Below are positions 54,096 through 63,073 of a stretch of 64,000 bases of DNA, piece by piece. The position numbers and the translations under genes are program-made. The DNA is taken from assembly GCF_001550065.1 (NCBI RefSeq), contig NZ_LRUB01000029.1:62001-126000 (forward strand), written 5' to 3'. Below the pieces are notes generated by a model that saw nothing but the letters and a program-made list of their open reading frames with translations, was not told where the DNA came from and made no database searches. The DNA comes from Kordiimonas lipolytica (GTDB lineage: Bacteria; Pseudomonadota; Alphaproteobacteria; Sphingomonadales; Kordiimonadaceae). Position 1 is the first letter of the stretch, and the number at the start of each line of letters is the position of its first letter.

Positions 54096-57000
54096 TCAGG
54101 CGATATCTGGGTTAAGAATAAAGTGGTCGACCGTCAGGTCATCGAGGGTCACATTCTGAATAAAGACATTTGTGGTCCCGCCAAGCAGGATCAGCACCCC
54201 GTCAATACCGCCTTGCGTCGTTTCAGTCGCCGCATTTTTGACATCGGCCAGATCGACAAAATCGGTGACAGTATTCACAAGGTTGATCACATCCTCGGTC
54301 AGGTCAAAGTCCTTCAGGACATCACTGCTGTTTGACACCGCATCAAAGATGAAGAGGTCCGCCCCGTCGCCACCGAAGATGGTGTCATTGCCGGAGCCTG
54401 CATTAATGGTGTCGTCACCAGCGCCGCCACGGATGCTGTCCGCCCCTGCGCCACCGGAAATCGTATCGTCCCCAGCGCCACCATAGAGCGTATCAGCAGA
54501 AGCGCCACCCTGAACGGTGTCATTGCCGTCCCCGGCGAACATAACATCGCTGCCGTTGCCACCGAAAATCTTGTCTGCGCCAGAGCCGGAGAAGATTACA
54601 TCGTCTCCGTCGCCGCCATCAAGCGTATCTTCCGCGTCACCGACGGCCCCTTTACCGCCATAAATGGTGTCGTTGCCGCCCAGACCTTGGATATCGTCAC
54701 AGCCAGCACCGCCACCGAGAGCATCATTACCGCCCGCGCCGTAGATAAAGTCTTCGCCGTCACCGGCCCAGAGATCATTGCGTAGGTCGCTGCTGCTGTT
54801 GCCCACTTCGCCAACTTCCACAACACCATCGCCATCATCAACCCAGGTGCCGCCGACAAGGGTATCGTCGCCGGTACCGCCAAACAGGATATCGCGGCCG
54901 TCACCAGTGGTATCATCAGCACCGAAGACAACAAGAGCGTCTGCACCGCCACCGATCAACAGGTCGTCGTTTGACCCACCACCAATAATATCGTTGCCAG
55001 CGTCGCCGCGCACTGCGTCATCGCCATCACCACCTGCGAAGACAGAGTCATTGCCCTTACCGCCGGAGATAACATCGTCGCCATCGCCACCGGTAATAAA
55101 GTCGTCACCGGAATTAGCGGTAATGACGTCGTCACCGCCGTGACCCTTGATGTTGTCGAACACATTACTGCCAACCATGACATCATTGCCCGAGCCACCT
55201 TCAAGAAGGCCGCCAGTGCTATCGGCTGTGAAGTTAACGTCCGCAATAACGCGCAGATTGACTTCCAGCTCGATGGTATCATCGGCATTGGCAGCATTTG
55301 CCAGAACAAGCGTTACAGTTTCATCAAGGTTTGATGCCTCTTTGGTAAGCGAGCTGTCAGCCCTGAAGGAAACCGTGTCTACGACGCTGTCAGCACCCAC
55401 TGCATCAGTGAAGGTCAGTCGGCCATATTCTGTTTCAACAACCGTCCCAGGATTAACCGTCGTGCCATCAACAGAGATGATATCCCAGTCATTGTCGGTG
55501 TAATCAGTCAGCGGGTTGGCACTATTTGGATCCCACCGCATGATGTGATCGGCAAAAGTATCTGCAACCGTCACGCCCGGATCTGCAAAGAGATCCAGAT
55601 CTGTCAGCAGGTCCTGACAAGCAGTGGTGCTCAGCGTGACGTTGTCGAATTTCAGCGTTTCAACATCGGTAACAATGTCAACACCGTCCACGTTGACCAC
55701 ATAGTCACCAGCCCCGGTGGTGATGTCTGCAGCATCATCGATTGAACCATCGAAGGTTACAATGTCGCCGGAACCGCCACCGCCATTGATGCTATCGTTG
55801 CCAGCGCCGCCAAAGAGCTTGTCGTTGCCTTTGCCACCTTGCAGCGTATCGTTGCCATCGCCGCCGTCCAGCGTGTCAGCGTTGGTGTCGAATACTGTAT
55901 CGCCCTTCAGCAGGTCGTCGCCGTTACCGCCGTATAGCTTGTCTTTGCCGTTCTGGCCCTCAAGCGTGTCATTATCGTCGCCGCCGAACAGCTGATCATC
56001 GCCGTCGCCGCCAAGGATGCTGTCGTCGCCGCAATTGCCGTAAATCTTGTCGCTACCGCCTTTGCCATCGAAAATTTCAGGATCTTCATCACCCGTCAGC
56101 GTGTTCGCGCTGTCGTTACCAGTGAAGGTGTCGTCCGCAACAAGCGTCAGGTCCAGGTTGACCGTGATGTTCTCGTTCGTGGTTGTATTGGTCAGACGCA
56201 CCGTAACTGTTTGAGTCTGATCACTGGCCTCGTTGGCATCGTTCAGGTCTGTACTGCCAGTAAAGGTCAGCGTGTCTGCAACGCCGCTATCGCTATCTGT
56301 TACTGAAAGCGTACCGTAGCTGAGATTCAAATTCGATCCGTCAGTCACCGATGTGCTGTTGATCCGCGTGATACGCCAGTCGCCGTCGGCATAAGCCGCT
56401 GTCAGAGGGTCACCCGCACCAATCTGCGATGCATCCCACTCCAGGACGAACTGCGCCACGCCGGTATCTGCCGAACTTGCGCCCGATTCCGCGGACAGGG
56501 CAAAGTCGAGCCCGATGTTCTTATCGGTCGTGGACGTCAGCGTCACATTATTGAAGCGGATGGTTTCCACATTGGTTACGTGATCAGCACCGTCAGCCGT
56601 TGTGATCAACAAGGTACCCATGGCGTCGTCAATGTCGGCTTCATCGTCAATGTCGCCGTCGATAACTACGACATCGTTATCGGCACCGCCATCAATGTCG
56701 TCGTCGCCGAGACCGCCGTAAAGAAGGTCATCGCCGTCGCCACCGTCAAGCACGTCATTATCGTTGCCACCAGACAGCGTATCATCACCCGCATCACCGA
56801 ACAGGTCGTCGTCGCCATTGCCGCCGGTAATTTCATCCTCATTGTTGCCGCCGCTAAGGTCATCGGTGCCGTCGCCACCGAAGATGACATCATCGTCTTC
56901 GCCGCCCGTCACAATATCGTTGCCCGCACCCGCATCAATTTCGTCGGCACCGCGACCACCATCGATCGTGTCGTTGCCGCCATTTGCTGTGACGGTATCA

Positions 57001-58586
57001 TCACCATTGCCGCCGATGATGCTGTCTGCATTGTCGCTACCCAGGAAGGTCTCGTCGGCATCACCACCTTGCAGCGTAGCACCGCCTGGGCCTGCTACGA
57101 AACCGTCATCCGCCAGCAGCGTCAGGTCCAGCGTGAGGGTCACGGTGTTATTGGTATCGACATTGGTCATAACCACTGAAATAGCGGCATCATTGATATC
57201 AACCGCAGAGTTGGACTCGTCGATATTACCGGTGAACACCAGCGTTTCACGAACGCCGTCACCGTTTGTATCAATGGCTGTCAGCGTACCGGATGCGATA
57301 TCGACGAAATCACCATTGGCGTTAATCGCCGTGCCGTCGATTTCTGTGATGTTCCAGTCGTTATCGCTATAGGATTTCGCCAGCGGGTCTGAAGCGTTCG
57401 GATCCCAGGCGATCACATCGCCTGCCAGGGTCAGCTCAACATCCACACCGGACGTGGTTGACGCAGTTACCGTGGTGCCAATATCGCTCGCGTCTTCTGT
57501 CAGGGTGGCATTGTCGAAAATGACAGTCTCGACATCGGTGACGATGTCATTGCCTTCAACCCGGATCAGGTAATCGCCTTTGGTGGTGTTAACAATGTCG
57601 GTCACGGAATCAATTGAACCGGAGATGCGCACGATATCGTTACCAGCGCCACCAACCATGGTGTCATTGCCAAGGCCGCCAGTGATGTCGTCATTACCGG
57701 CGCCACCATCGATACGGTCGTCGTCATTGCCGCCTTCGATCAGGTCATCGCCAGCTTCACCATAGATCTGGTCATCGTCATTGCCGCCATACAATTTGTC
57801 ATTATCGGCACCACCGTAAATCTTGTCGATGCCGTCGCCGCCTTCGACCGTATCAACCCCTACTTCACCATAAAGGATGTCGTTTCCGGCGTCCCCTCGG
57901 ATGCGGTCATCGCCGTCGCCACCCCAAGCCTGGTCGGCATCGTCGCAGCCGTAGATGAAGTCGTTGCCGTCGTCGCCATAGAGCTTGTCAGTGCCAGCGT
58001 TACCACGAAGCGTATCGACGCCTGCGCCACCATCAACCGTGTCGCCTGCGTCACCACCAAGGATGCTGTCGTTATCGTCGCAGCCAAAGAGCTTATCAGC
58101 CCCTGCGTCACCATGAATGATGTCGCCACCGGCCGCACCCACAATGATGTCAGCGTCGTCACAGCCATAGAGCTTGTCAGCGCCAGCACCACCATCGATC
58201 TTGTCGGCGCCGCTGTTACCGCGAACGGTATCTGTGCCAGCACCCCCGAAGACGGTATCGTTACCGGCGCCACCCAGGATGCTGTCGTTATCGTCGCAGC
58301 CAAAGATTTGGTCATGGTCTGTATTGCCGTCAATGACATCATCGCCAGCTGCACCGATGATGATGTCATTACCTGCGCCACCGTCGATGTCGTCTGCGCC
58401 GGCTTCGCCGTTTATCTTGTCTGCGCCAGCGTCACCTGAGACAATGTCGTCGCCGTCGCCACCCAGGATGGTATCGTCACCGGCACCCCCTTCAAGCGTA
58501 TCAATGTCTGCAAGGCCGATGATGGAATCATCATCCGCACCACCTACCAAGCTGTCAGCACCAGCAGTTCCGTTAAAAGTCGCCAT
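54096..58586 (-). CDS. Giant RTX repeat protein with cysteine-containing repeats
   Basis: 1496 residues from ATG 58586, with GGGG upstream. RTX nonapeptide arrays alternate with three beta-rich modules of about 180 residues (bases about 57635-57065, 56675-56100 and 55765-55200). Each module has a TNVET[IV].F.N[VA]TL-like start, a DNDW.I..[IV]DGT core and an L.[LV].[LV].AD end. Residues 97-230 contain four GCDD repeats (Cys 97, 142, 169, 214) in a 72-residue super-repeat. More Cys occur later (YGNCGDD, GAGCDD), although RTX proteins are usually Cys-free. The C-terminal 80 residues (DLFIFDAVS ... GVLILLGGTTNVFIQNVTLDDLTVDHFIL) are the type I secretion signal. Likely an extracellular structural or adhesive protein. 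Confidence 0.92.
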   Translation of the reverse strand: MATFNGTAGADSLVGGADDDSIIGLADIDTLEGGAGDDTILGGDGDDIVSGDAGADKINGEAGADDIDGGAGNDIIIGAAGDDVIDGNTDHDQIFGCDDNDSILGGAGNDTVFGGAGTDTVRGNSGADKIDGGAGADKLYGCDDADIIVGAAGGDIIHGDAGADKLFGCDDNDSILGGDAGDTVDGGAGVDTLRGNAGTDKLYGDDGNDFIYGCDDADQAWGGDGDDRIRGDAGNDILYGEVGVDTVEGGDGIDKIYGGADNDKLYGGNDDDQIYGEAGDDLIEGGNDDDRIDGGAGNDDITGGLGNDTMVGGAGNDIVRISGSIDSVTDIVNTTKGDYLIRVEGNDIVTDVETVIFDNATLTEDASDIGTTVTASTTSGVDVELTLAGDVIAWDPNASDPLAKSYSDNDWNITEIDGTAINANGDFVDIASGTLTAIDTNGDGVRETLVFTGNIDESNSAVDINDAAISVVMTNVDTNNTVTLTLDLTLLADDGFVAGPGGATLQGGDADETFLGSDNADSIIGGNGDDTVTANGGNDTIDGGRGADEIDAGAGNDIVTGGEDDDVIFGGDGTDDLSGGNNEDEITGGNGDDDLFGDAGDDTLSGGNDNDVLDGGDGDDLLYGGLGDDDIDGGADNDVVVIDGDIDDEADIDDAMGTLLITTADGADHVTNVETIRFNNVTLTSTTDKNIGLDFALSAESGASSADTGVAQFVLEWDASQIGAGDPLTAAYADGDWRITRINSTSVTDGSNLNLSYGTLSVTDSDSGVADTLTFTGSTDLNDANEASDQTQTVTVRLTNTTTNENITVNLDLTLVADDTFTGNDSANTLTGDEDPEIFDGKGGSDKIYGNCGDDSILGGDGDDQLFGGDDNDTLEGQNGKDKLYGGNGDDLLKGDTVFDTNADTLDGGDGNDTLQGGKGNDKLFGGAGNDSINGGGGSGDIVTFDGSIDDAADITTGAGDYVVNVDGVDIVTDVETLKFDNVTLSTTACQDLLTDLDLFADPGVTVADTFADHIMRWDPNSANPLTDYTDNDWDIISVDGTTVNPGTVVETEYGRLTFTDAVGADSVVDTVSFRADSSLTKEASNLDETVTLVLANAANADDTIELEVNLRVIADVNFTADSTGGLLEGGSGNDVMVGSNVFDNIKGHGGDDVITANSGDDFITGGDGDDVISGGKGNDSVFAGGDGDDAVRGDAGNDIIGGGSNDDLLIGGGADALVVFGADDTTGDGRDILFGGTGDDTLVGGTWVDDGDGVVEVGEVGNSSSDLRNDLWAGDGEDFIYGAGGNDALGGGAGCDDIQGLGGNDTIYGGKGAVGDAEDTLDGGDGDDVIFSGSGADKIFGGNGSDVMFAGDGNDTVQGGASADTLYGGAGDDTISGGAGADSIRGGAGDDTINAGSGNDTIFGGDGADLFIFDAVSNSSDVLKDFDLTEDVINLVNTVTDFVDLADVKNAATETTQGGIDGVLILLGGTTNVFIQNVTLDDLTVDHFILNPDIA

Positions 58587-58871
58587 CGTGTAGCCCCATA
58601 AACTGACCAAATCATATAATTACCCGCACGCTACCAGCCCGCGAGTCTTTCGTCAAACCTAACGAAAGGTCCATTTTCAATTTTTTTCTACAGAATCGGG
58701 GACTTAATACTCCCCTCTTCCATCATTTTTTCATGCCCATCGAAGCCTGCGTCGTCATTATTTGAAAGACGTCACCATCCGGCCCAAACCACCATATTCG
58801 GCGCAACATTATGTCGCCAACATTAAGGCCACATGAACAGCCCCGCCGCACCTACAGCATGGAGGCACGCT
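58587..58871. promoter_or_regulatory. Upstream region of the giant RTX gene
   Basis: A 285-base gap with two inverted repeats: CTTTCGT/ACGAAAG (58647-58668, eight-base spacer) and GGGGA/TCCCC (58698-58715), separated by an A/T-rich stretch. They lie 60-130 bases before the start and may be operator or leader elements. No clear terminator for the gene at 58872 was seen. Confidence 0.35.
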
Positions 58872-60836
58872 TTAGAAAATGAAATCCGCGTCGACCAGAT
58901 CAGACACGGTAAGCCCCGTCAGCAGCACACTGTCGCCGCCACCCAGATCAATCAGCACACCGTCTGCGGTGTCGGTCGCCGCTGCCAATACACTCTCAGC
59001 ATCAGTAAATTCGCTTACGGTCCAGGATAAAGCCAACGCATCTTCACTAACAGAGAAGCCTTCCACGGTGTCATTCCCGCTGCCGGCACTGAACCGCAGA
59101 ATGTCGGACCCGGCACCTGGCCGCAACACGTCATCTCCCTCGTTACCGATTAGCGTATCATCGCCCGCGCCGCCATAGAGCGTATCGTTATTTTGGCCAC
59201 CCCTGACAGAATCATTACCGGTACCGCCATAGAGTTCGTCGTTGCCAAGGTCACCTCTAACGAGATCATCACCGGAGCCCGCGAAGATAAGATCATCGCC
59301 ACCATCGCCTGACAGGACATCGGCGCCTTCCTTGCCAGCAAAGAGTATGTCATTCCCATCGCCTCCCTGCAGCCAGTCATCACCCAAGCCGCCACCCATG
59401 GTATCGGCATCGGCGCCGCCAAGAAGTGTATCATCGCCGGCTCCACCCCAGGCCTGGTTAGGTGACAGGTCATCGTCATCCGGATTGTCGTGGCGGGACG
59501 GCCTCCCTGCTGAAATGGCGTCATTGCCTTCGCCACCGAACAGAATATCGCTGCCTGCCCCACCGCTCAGTGTATCATCCCCTGCACCGCCGCCGATAAT
59601 GTCATCGCCTGCGCCACCATCCATTTGGTCGCCACTATCGTCATCCGCACCAGCCCACAGGCTGTCATTTCCATCACCACCCGACATGCCGTCAACACCC
59701 GCACCGCCCCTGATATAGTCGTTGCCATCGCCACCTCGCAAGGCCTGGCCACCATCACCCCCCAAAAGACGGTCATCGCCTGCGCCACCGTTTACGTTGG
59801 CGTGGATTCCGGATGCATTAACCCTGTCGTCGCCATCACCGGTATTCACTTCCACGTTTTCGTGCGTGATGGTCACAGTATCATCACCGCCGTAGGTGAA
59901 AATGGCTTCGTCATCCGCACGGCTGAAAAGCGTGTCCGCGGCGTCGCTGGTGCCGTGCATCACCCGACTGTTCAGCTCGCGCACATCACCATAGCCGCTC
60001 AGCGAAAGTTCGCCGCCATTGAATACAAGCGTTTCAACCTTGCCAGGATGATCGTAATATTGGTCGATGATATTCACGACGCCCAGAAGCACGCCTTCCT
60101 CGTCATGTACCCTGATGATCAGGTCTTCTTCCTCGTCATCGACAAAAACAAGCTGATCCAGGCTGGAAACGAAGGCCGAAAGGTCCAGCACATCCTGTCC
60201 GTCATGGCCTCCCAGGCGGCCATCCCAAATTGTTGTCGCGAACACTTCACCGGTCAGCAGGTCATCATCCCAGGCAATTTCATAGATGTCGTCACCGTCA
60301 CCACCATAAAGTCCGATGCCGTCTCCTTGAATAATGAACGTGTCATTACCGGCCAGGGCGCTGATATACTGACCGACATTGACACCAATCCGAATGGTGT
60401 CATTGCCACTTGTGGCGCCATGATTGAACATGCCGTTCATCTCAGCCGCCGACAATCCAGCCGGCAACGCATAGACGCCATCACCAAGCCGGAGATATTC
60501 TACTTCCCCGGTGTAAGCGCCATCAGTCGCTTCATCGATCTCGGCCTTTCCAACAAAAACGCCATTGTCGTCATAAACCAGGAGCTCCAGTCCCCCGTCC
60601 TCCCAGCCAAAGACAATGTTGCTGATGCTGGCGGCATTGGCGCTGAGGTCGATCGTATCATCCCCGCTGTAGACTTCCCCATCAGAGCTATCTTCTGCAA
60701 CGGAAACAGGGTCACCATCGATCGTGGTGCCCGCCACATCAATCACGTAAACATCCGCGCCGTCACGGCCATAGAGGCTGTCGCCTGCACCACCAACCAG
60801 CGTGTCGTCGCCGTCGGTCCCCCGAATTACACTCAT
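58872..60836 (-). CDS. RTX repeat secreted protein
   Basis: 654 residues; ATG 60836 has GGAGAG upstream. The N-terminal half mixes sparse RTX repeats with beta-rich units that share DLSA-x-SLDQLVF and LIIRVHDEEGVLLGVVNI (twice, a weaker copy near residue 72). The C-terminal half (about 350-600) is a dense GGxGxDxUx array with tripeptide insertions such as RPSRHDNPDDDD. The tail GVLIDLGGGDSVLLTGLTV then DFIF is nearly identical to that of the next RTX gene, so both use the same exporter. Strongly acidic, no signal peptide. It may be an extracellular matrix or adhesin component. Confidence 0.92.
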   Translation of the reverse strand: MSVIRGTDGDDTLVGGAGDSLYGRDGADVYVIDVAGTTIDGDPVSVAEDSSDGEVYSGDDTIDLSANAASISNIVFGWEDGGLELLVYDDNGVFVGKAEIDEATDGAYTGEVEYLRLGDGVYALPAGLSAAEMNGMFNHGATSGNDTIRIGVNVGQYISALAGNDTFIIQGDGIGLYGGDGDDIYEIAWDDDLLTGEVFATTIWDGRLGGHDGQDVLDLSAFVSSLDQLVFVDDEEEDLIIRVHDEEGVLLGVVNIIDQYYDHPGKVETLVFNGGELSLSGYGDVRELNSRVMHGTSDAADTLFSRADDEAIFTYGGDDTVTITHENVEVNTGDGDDRVNASGIHANVNGGAGDDRLLGGDGGQALRGGDGNDYIRGGAGVDGMSGGDGNDSLWAGADDDSGDQMDGGAGDDIIGGGAGDDTLSGGAGSDILFGGEGNDAISAGRPSRHDNPDDDDLSPNQAWGGAGDDTLLGGADADTMGGGLGDDWLQGGDGNDILFAGKEGADVLSGDGGDDLIFAGSGDDLVRGDLGNDELYGGTGNDSVRGGQNNDTLYGGAGDDTLIGNEGDDVLRPGAGSDILRFSAGSGNDTVEGFSVSEDALALSWTVSEFTDAESVLAAATDTADGVLIDLGGGDSVLLTGLTVSDLVDADFIF

Positions 60837-60880
60837 AAACTCTCCATGAGTCGAATCTTAGCCACTGCGTAGCTACTGTC

Positions 60881-62887
60881 TCAGAATATAAAATCCGCGC
60901 CTGCAAGGTCGGCCACGGTAAGCCCGGTCAGCAACACACTGTCGCCGCCACCAAGGTCAATCAGCAAACCGCCTCCGGTGTCGGTCGCCGCGGCCTCCAC
61001 GCTGGCCAGGTCGGTGAAATCGGTTGTGGTCGCTGACAGGTCGAGCGTGTCCTCACCCATGGTGAAGCCATCCACCTGATCAGCGCCACCTCCAGCGCCA
61101 AATACCAGAAGATCAAGGCCGCCGCCGGGCCTGATCGTATCGTCGCCCTGGCCACCGCTGAGCGTATCATTGCCCGCGCCGCCATAGAGCGTATCCTTAC
61201 CTGTACCGCCAGCCACATCATCGTCACCGGCACCACCATAAAGCTCGTCCGCACCAGCACCGCCACTGACCACATCGTTTTCCGACCCACCAAAGATAAT
61301 GTCGTTACCGGCCTCGCCAAAAAGCCTGTCAGCGCCAGTCCTGCCAGCATAGATCCGGTCATTGCCGCCACCGCCGCGGATGATGTCGTCATCATCGCCG
61401 CCGCCCAGCGCATCGTTGCCGCCAGCGCCATAAATCAGGTCATTGCCAGACCCGGACCAAAGCTGGTTCGCCGATGTTTCCGTGCTGTTTTTGGACGCGC
61501 CGCCGATAAGCGTATCATCGCCGCTGCCGCCAAAGCCAATATCAGAGCCCAGGCTTCCCACGATCACGTCATTCCCTGCGCCGCCGCCGATGGTGTCATC
61601 CCCGCTGCCGCCGTTCATCTGGTCGTCGCCTTCGTCACCGGCACCGGCCCATAAGGCGTCATCGCCACCGCCGCCCAGAAGTGTATCGTCGCCAGCCCCG
61701 CCCGAAAGGGTATCAGCGCCTGTGCCGCCGTCCAGACTGTCGGGGCCGACACCGCCCCTGAGCAAGTCCTGACCTGCACCACCTTCAGCCTTGCCATAAT
61801 ACCCGGAACCTTCATCACCACGGGAATGAATTCGGATAACGTCGTCCCCATCGCCACCGGTTACACGGGCATCTGGACGCCAGACATCGATCGTGTCATT
61901 ACCTGAGCCACCATCAATAGGCACCCCGGAATAAGTCCGCGCGTCCACTTCGTGGAGCCGGATCACATCGTTGTCATCGCCCCCACGCAGGTAAGCCCCG
62001 AAACCGTTATATGCCGATTCCAATGTGTCATTACCCGCTTCGCCCTCTTGCCGATAGGGGCCTATAATCAAATCGTTCCCGTCACCGCCCCAACTTTGTA
62101 ACCCACCGGAAAGCGTGTCATCACCGTCGCCGCCCCACATTCGGACAGTTGTGCCGCTTACATGAAGCAGAAGGTCATTCCCTTCCTCACCCCAAAGTTC
62201 CACGTCGCGTGCATCGGCCACCAGCGTGTCATTGCCTTCACCGCCATAGAGGTCGCCAAAATCCCACTGGGTGGTGACATGGTCATCGCCGCCAAGGGTC
62301 TGCAGCTTGCCGTGCTCGCTGGTGATAACGGCAACGTCGTCCCCCTGCGTCATGTTGAAACCGTAAATACTGGCCAGTTCGAGTTTGTCTGTGGCGACCG
62401 TCAGGTCCAGGTCAACCTCACCCAGGCGAAGCGTTTCAAACAGGGCCTCGCCATCATCGCTATATTGCCACCGAAGGGTTACAGTGCCGATAACCGCATC
62501 AACACTATCGACAATATGGATAATAACATTGCCGCCATCCTTCCAATCGAAGCGCAGCTGGTCCAGGCTGTCGACCATAAAGGACAGGTCAACGATGTCG
62601 GTGCCACCTTCGTCGCCATACCTGTGGTCCCAGACCGTGACGGACGGCGCCTCTTCCCAGGCCTGCAGCGTCCACTGGATCTGGAACAGGTCGTCCCCGA
62701 CACCGCCAACCGCATAGACACCATCAACGTTGCCCACCTGCAGGGTGTCATCGCCGTCGCCTGCAAAAGCATCGATGCCATTGGCCTCAACAATGATCAG
62801 GTCGTCGCCGTCCTGCGCCTTGAGGATATCCCCATCATTGTTGCCAACCAGCGTGTCATCGCCGAATGTCCCGAGAATTTCCGTCAT
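60881..62887 (-). CDS. RTX repeat secreted protein
   Basis: 668 residues from ATG 62887 (MTEILGTFGDDTLVG), with GGGGG upstream. It is organised like its downstream neighbour: an N-terminal half with DLSFMVDSLDQLRFDWKDGGNVIIHIVD and irregular RTX units (TLGGDDHVTTQWDFGDLYGG), then a regular nonapeptide array, then DQVDGFTMGEDTLDLSATTTDF and the tail LLIDLGGGDSVLLTGLTV ending DFIF. The two are clear paralogs made by tandem duplication; 44 bases separate them, so they are probably one transcript. Secreted by a type I system, no enzyme domain visible. Confidence 0.92.
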   Translation of the reverse strand: MTEILGTFGDDTLVGNNDGDILKAQDGDDLIIVEANGIDAFAGDGDDTLQVGNVDGVYAVGGVGDDLFQIQWTLQAWEEAPSVTVWDHRYGDEGGTDIVDLSFMVDSLDQLRFDWKDGGNVIIHIVDSVDAVIGTVTLRWQYSDDGEALFETLRLGEVDLDLTVATDKLELASIYGFNMTQGDDVAVITSEHGKLQTLGGDDHVTTQWDFGDLYGGEGNDTLVADARDVELWGEEGNDLLLHVSGTTVRMWGGDGDDTLSGGLQSWGGDGNDLIIGPYRQEGEAGNDTLESAYNGFGAYLRGGDDNDVIRLHEVDARTYSGVPIDGGSGNDTIDVWRPDARVTGGDGDDVIRIHSRGDEGSGYYGKAEGGAGQDLLRGGVGPDSLDGGTGADTLSGGAGDDTLLGGGGDDALWAGAGDEGDDQMNGGSGDDTIGGGAGNDVIVGSLGSDIGFGGSGDDTLIGGASKNSTETSANQLWSGSGNDLIYGAGGNDALGGGDDDDIIRGGGGNDRIYAGRTGADRLFGEAGNDIIFGGSENDVVSGGAGADELYGGAGDDDVAGGTGKDTLYGGAGNDTLSGGQGDDTIRPGGGLDLLVFGAGGGADQVDGFTMGEDTLDLSATTTDFTDLASVEAAATDTGGGLLIDLGGGDSVLLTGLTVADLAGADFIF

Positions 62888-63003
62888 ATTTCCCCCAATG
62901 GCCCGGCACTCGGGCATACGCGTCTAGAAGCCCAAGCCTTCTACCGCAGCGCCGAACAGCCCGTCAACTTAAACGTTCGTGACACACGATCCCCACCAGG
63001 CAC

Positions 63004-63030
63004 AAAAAAAGACGCCGCTGGATGCGGCGC
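63004..63030 (-). terminator. Rho-independent terminator after the last RTX gene
   Basis: On the minus strand CGCCGC, loop ATCCA, GCGGCG, followed by TCTTTTTTT, 44 bases past the stop at 63074. Confidence 0.8.
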
Positions 63031-63073
63031 CGAGGTTGCTCTAGAGGGAATGGAGTAATGCTTCTTGGGAGGC

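Noticed and set aside
54123..63058. Long plus-strand frames opposite the right-hand RTX genes (56580-57179, 59625-60872, 62162-63058)
   Set aside because: Same antisense artefact; the minus-strand frames have intact RTX repeats, secretion tails and ribosome sites.
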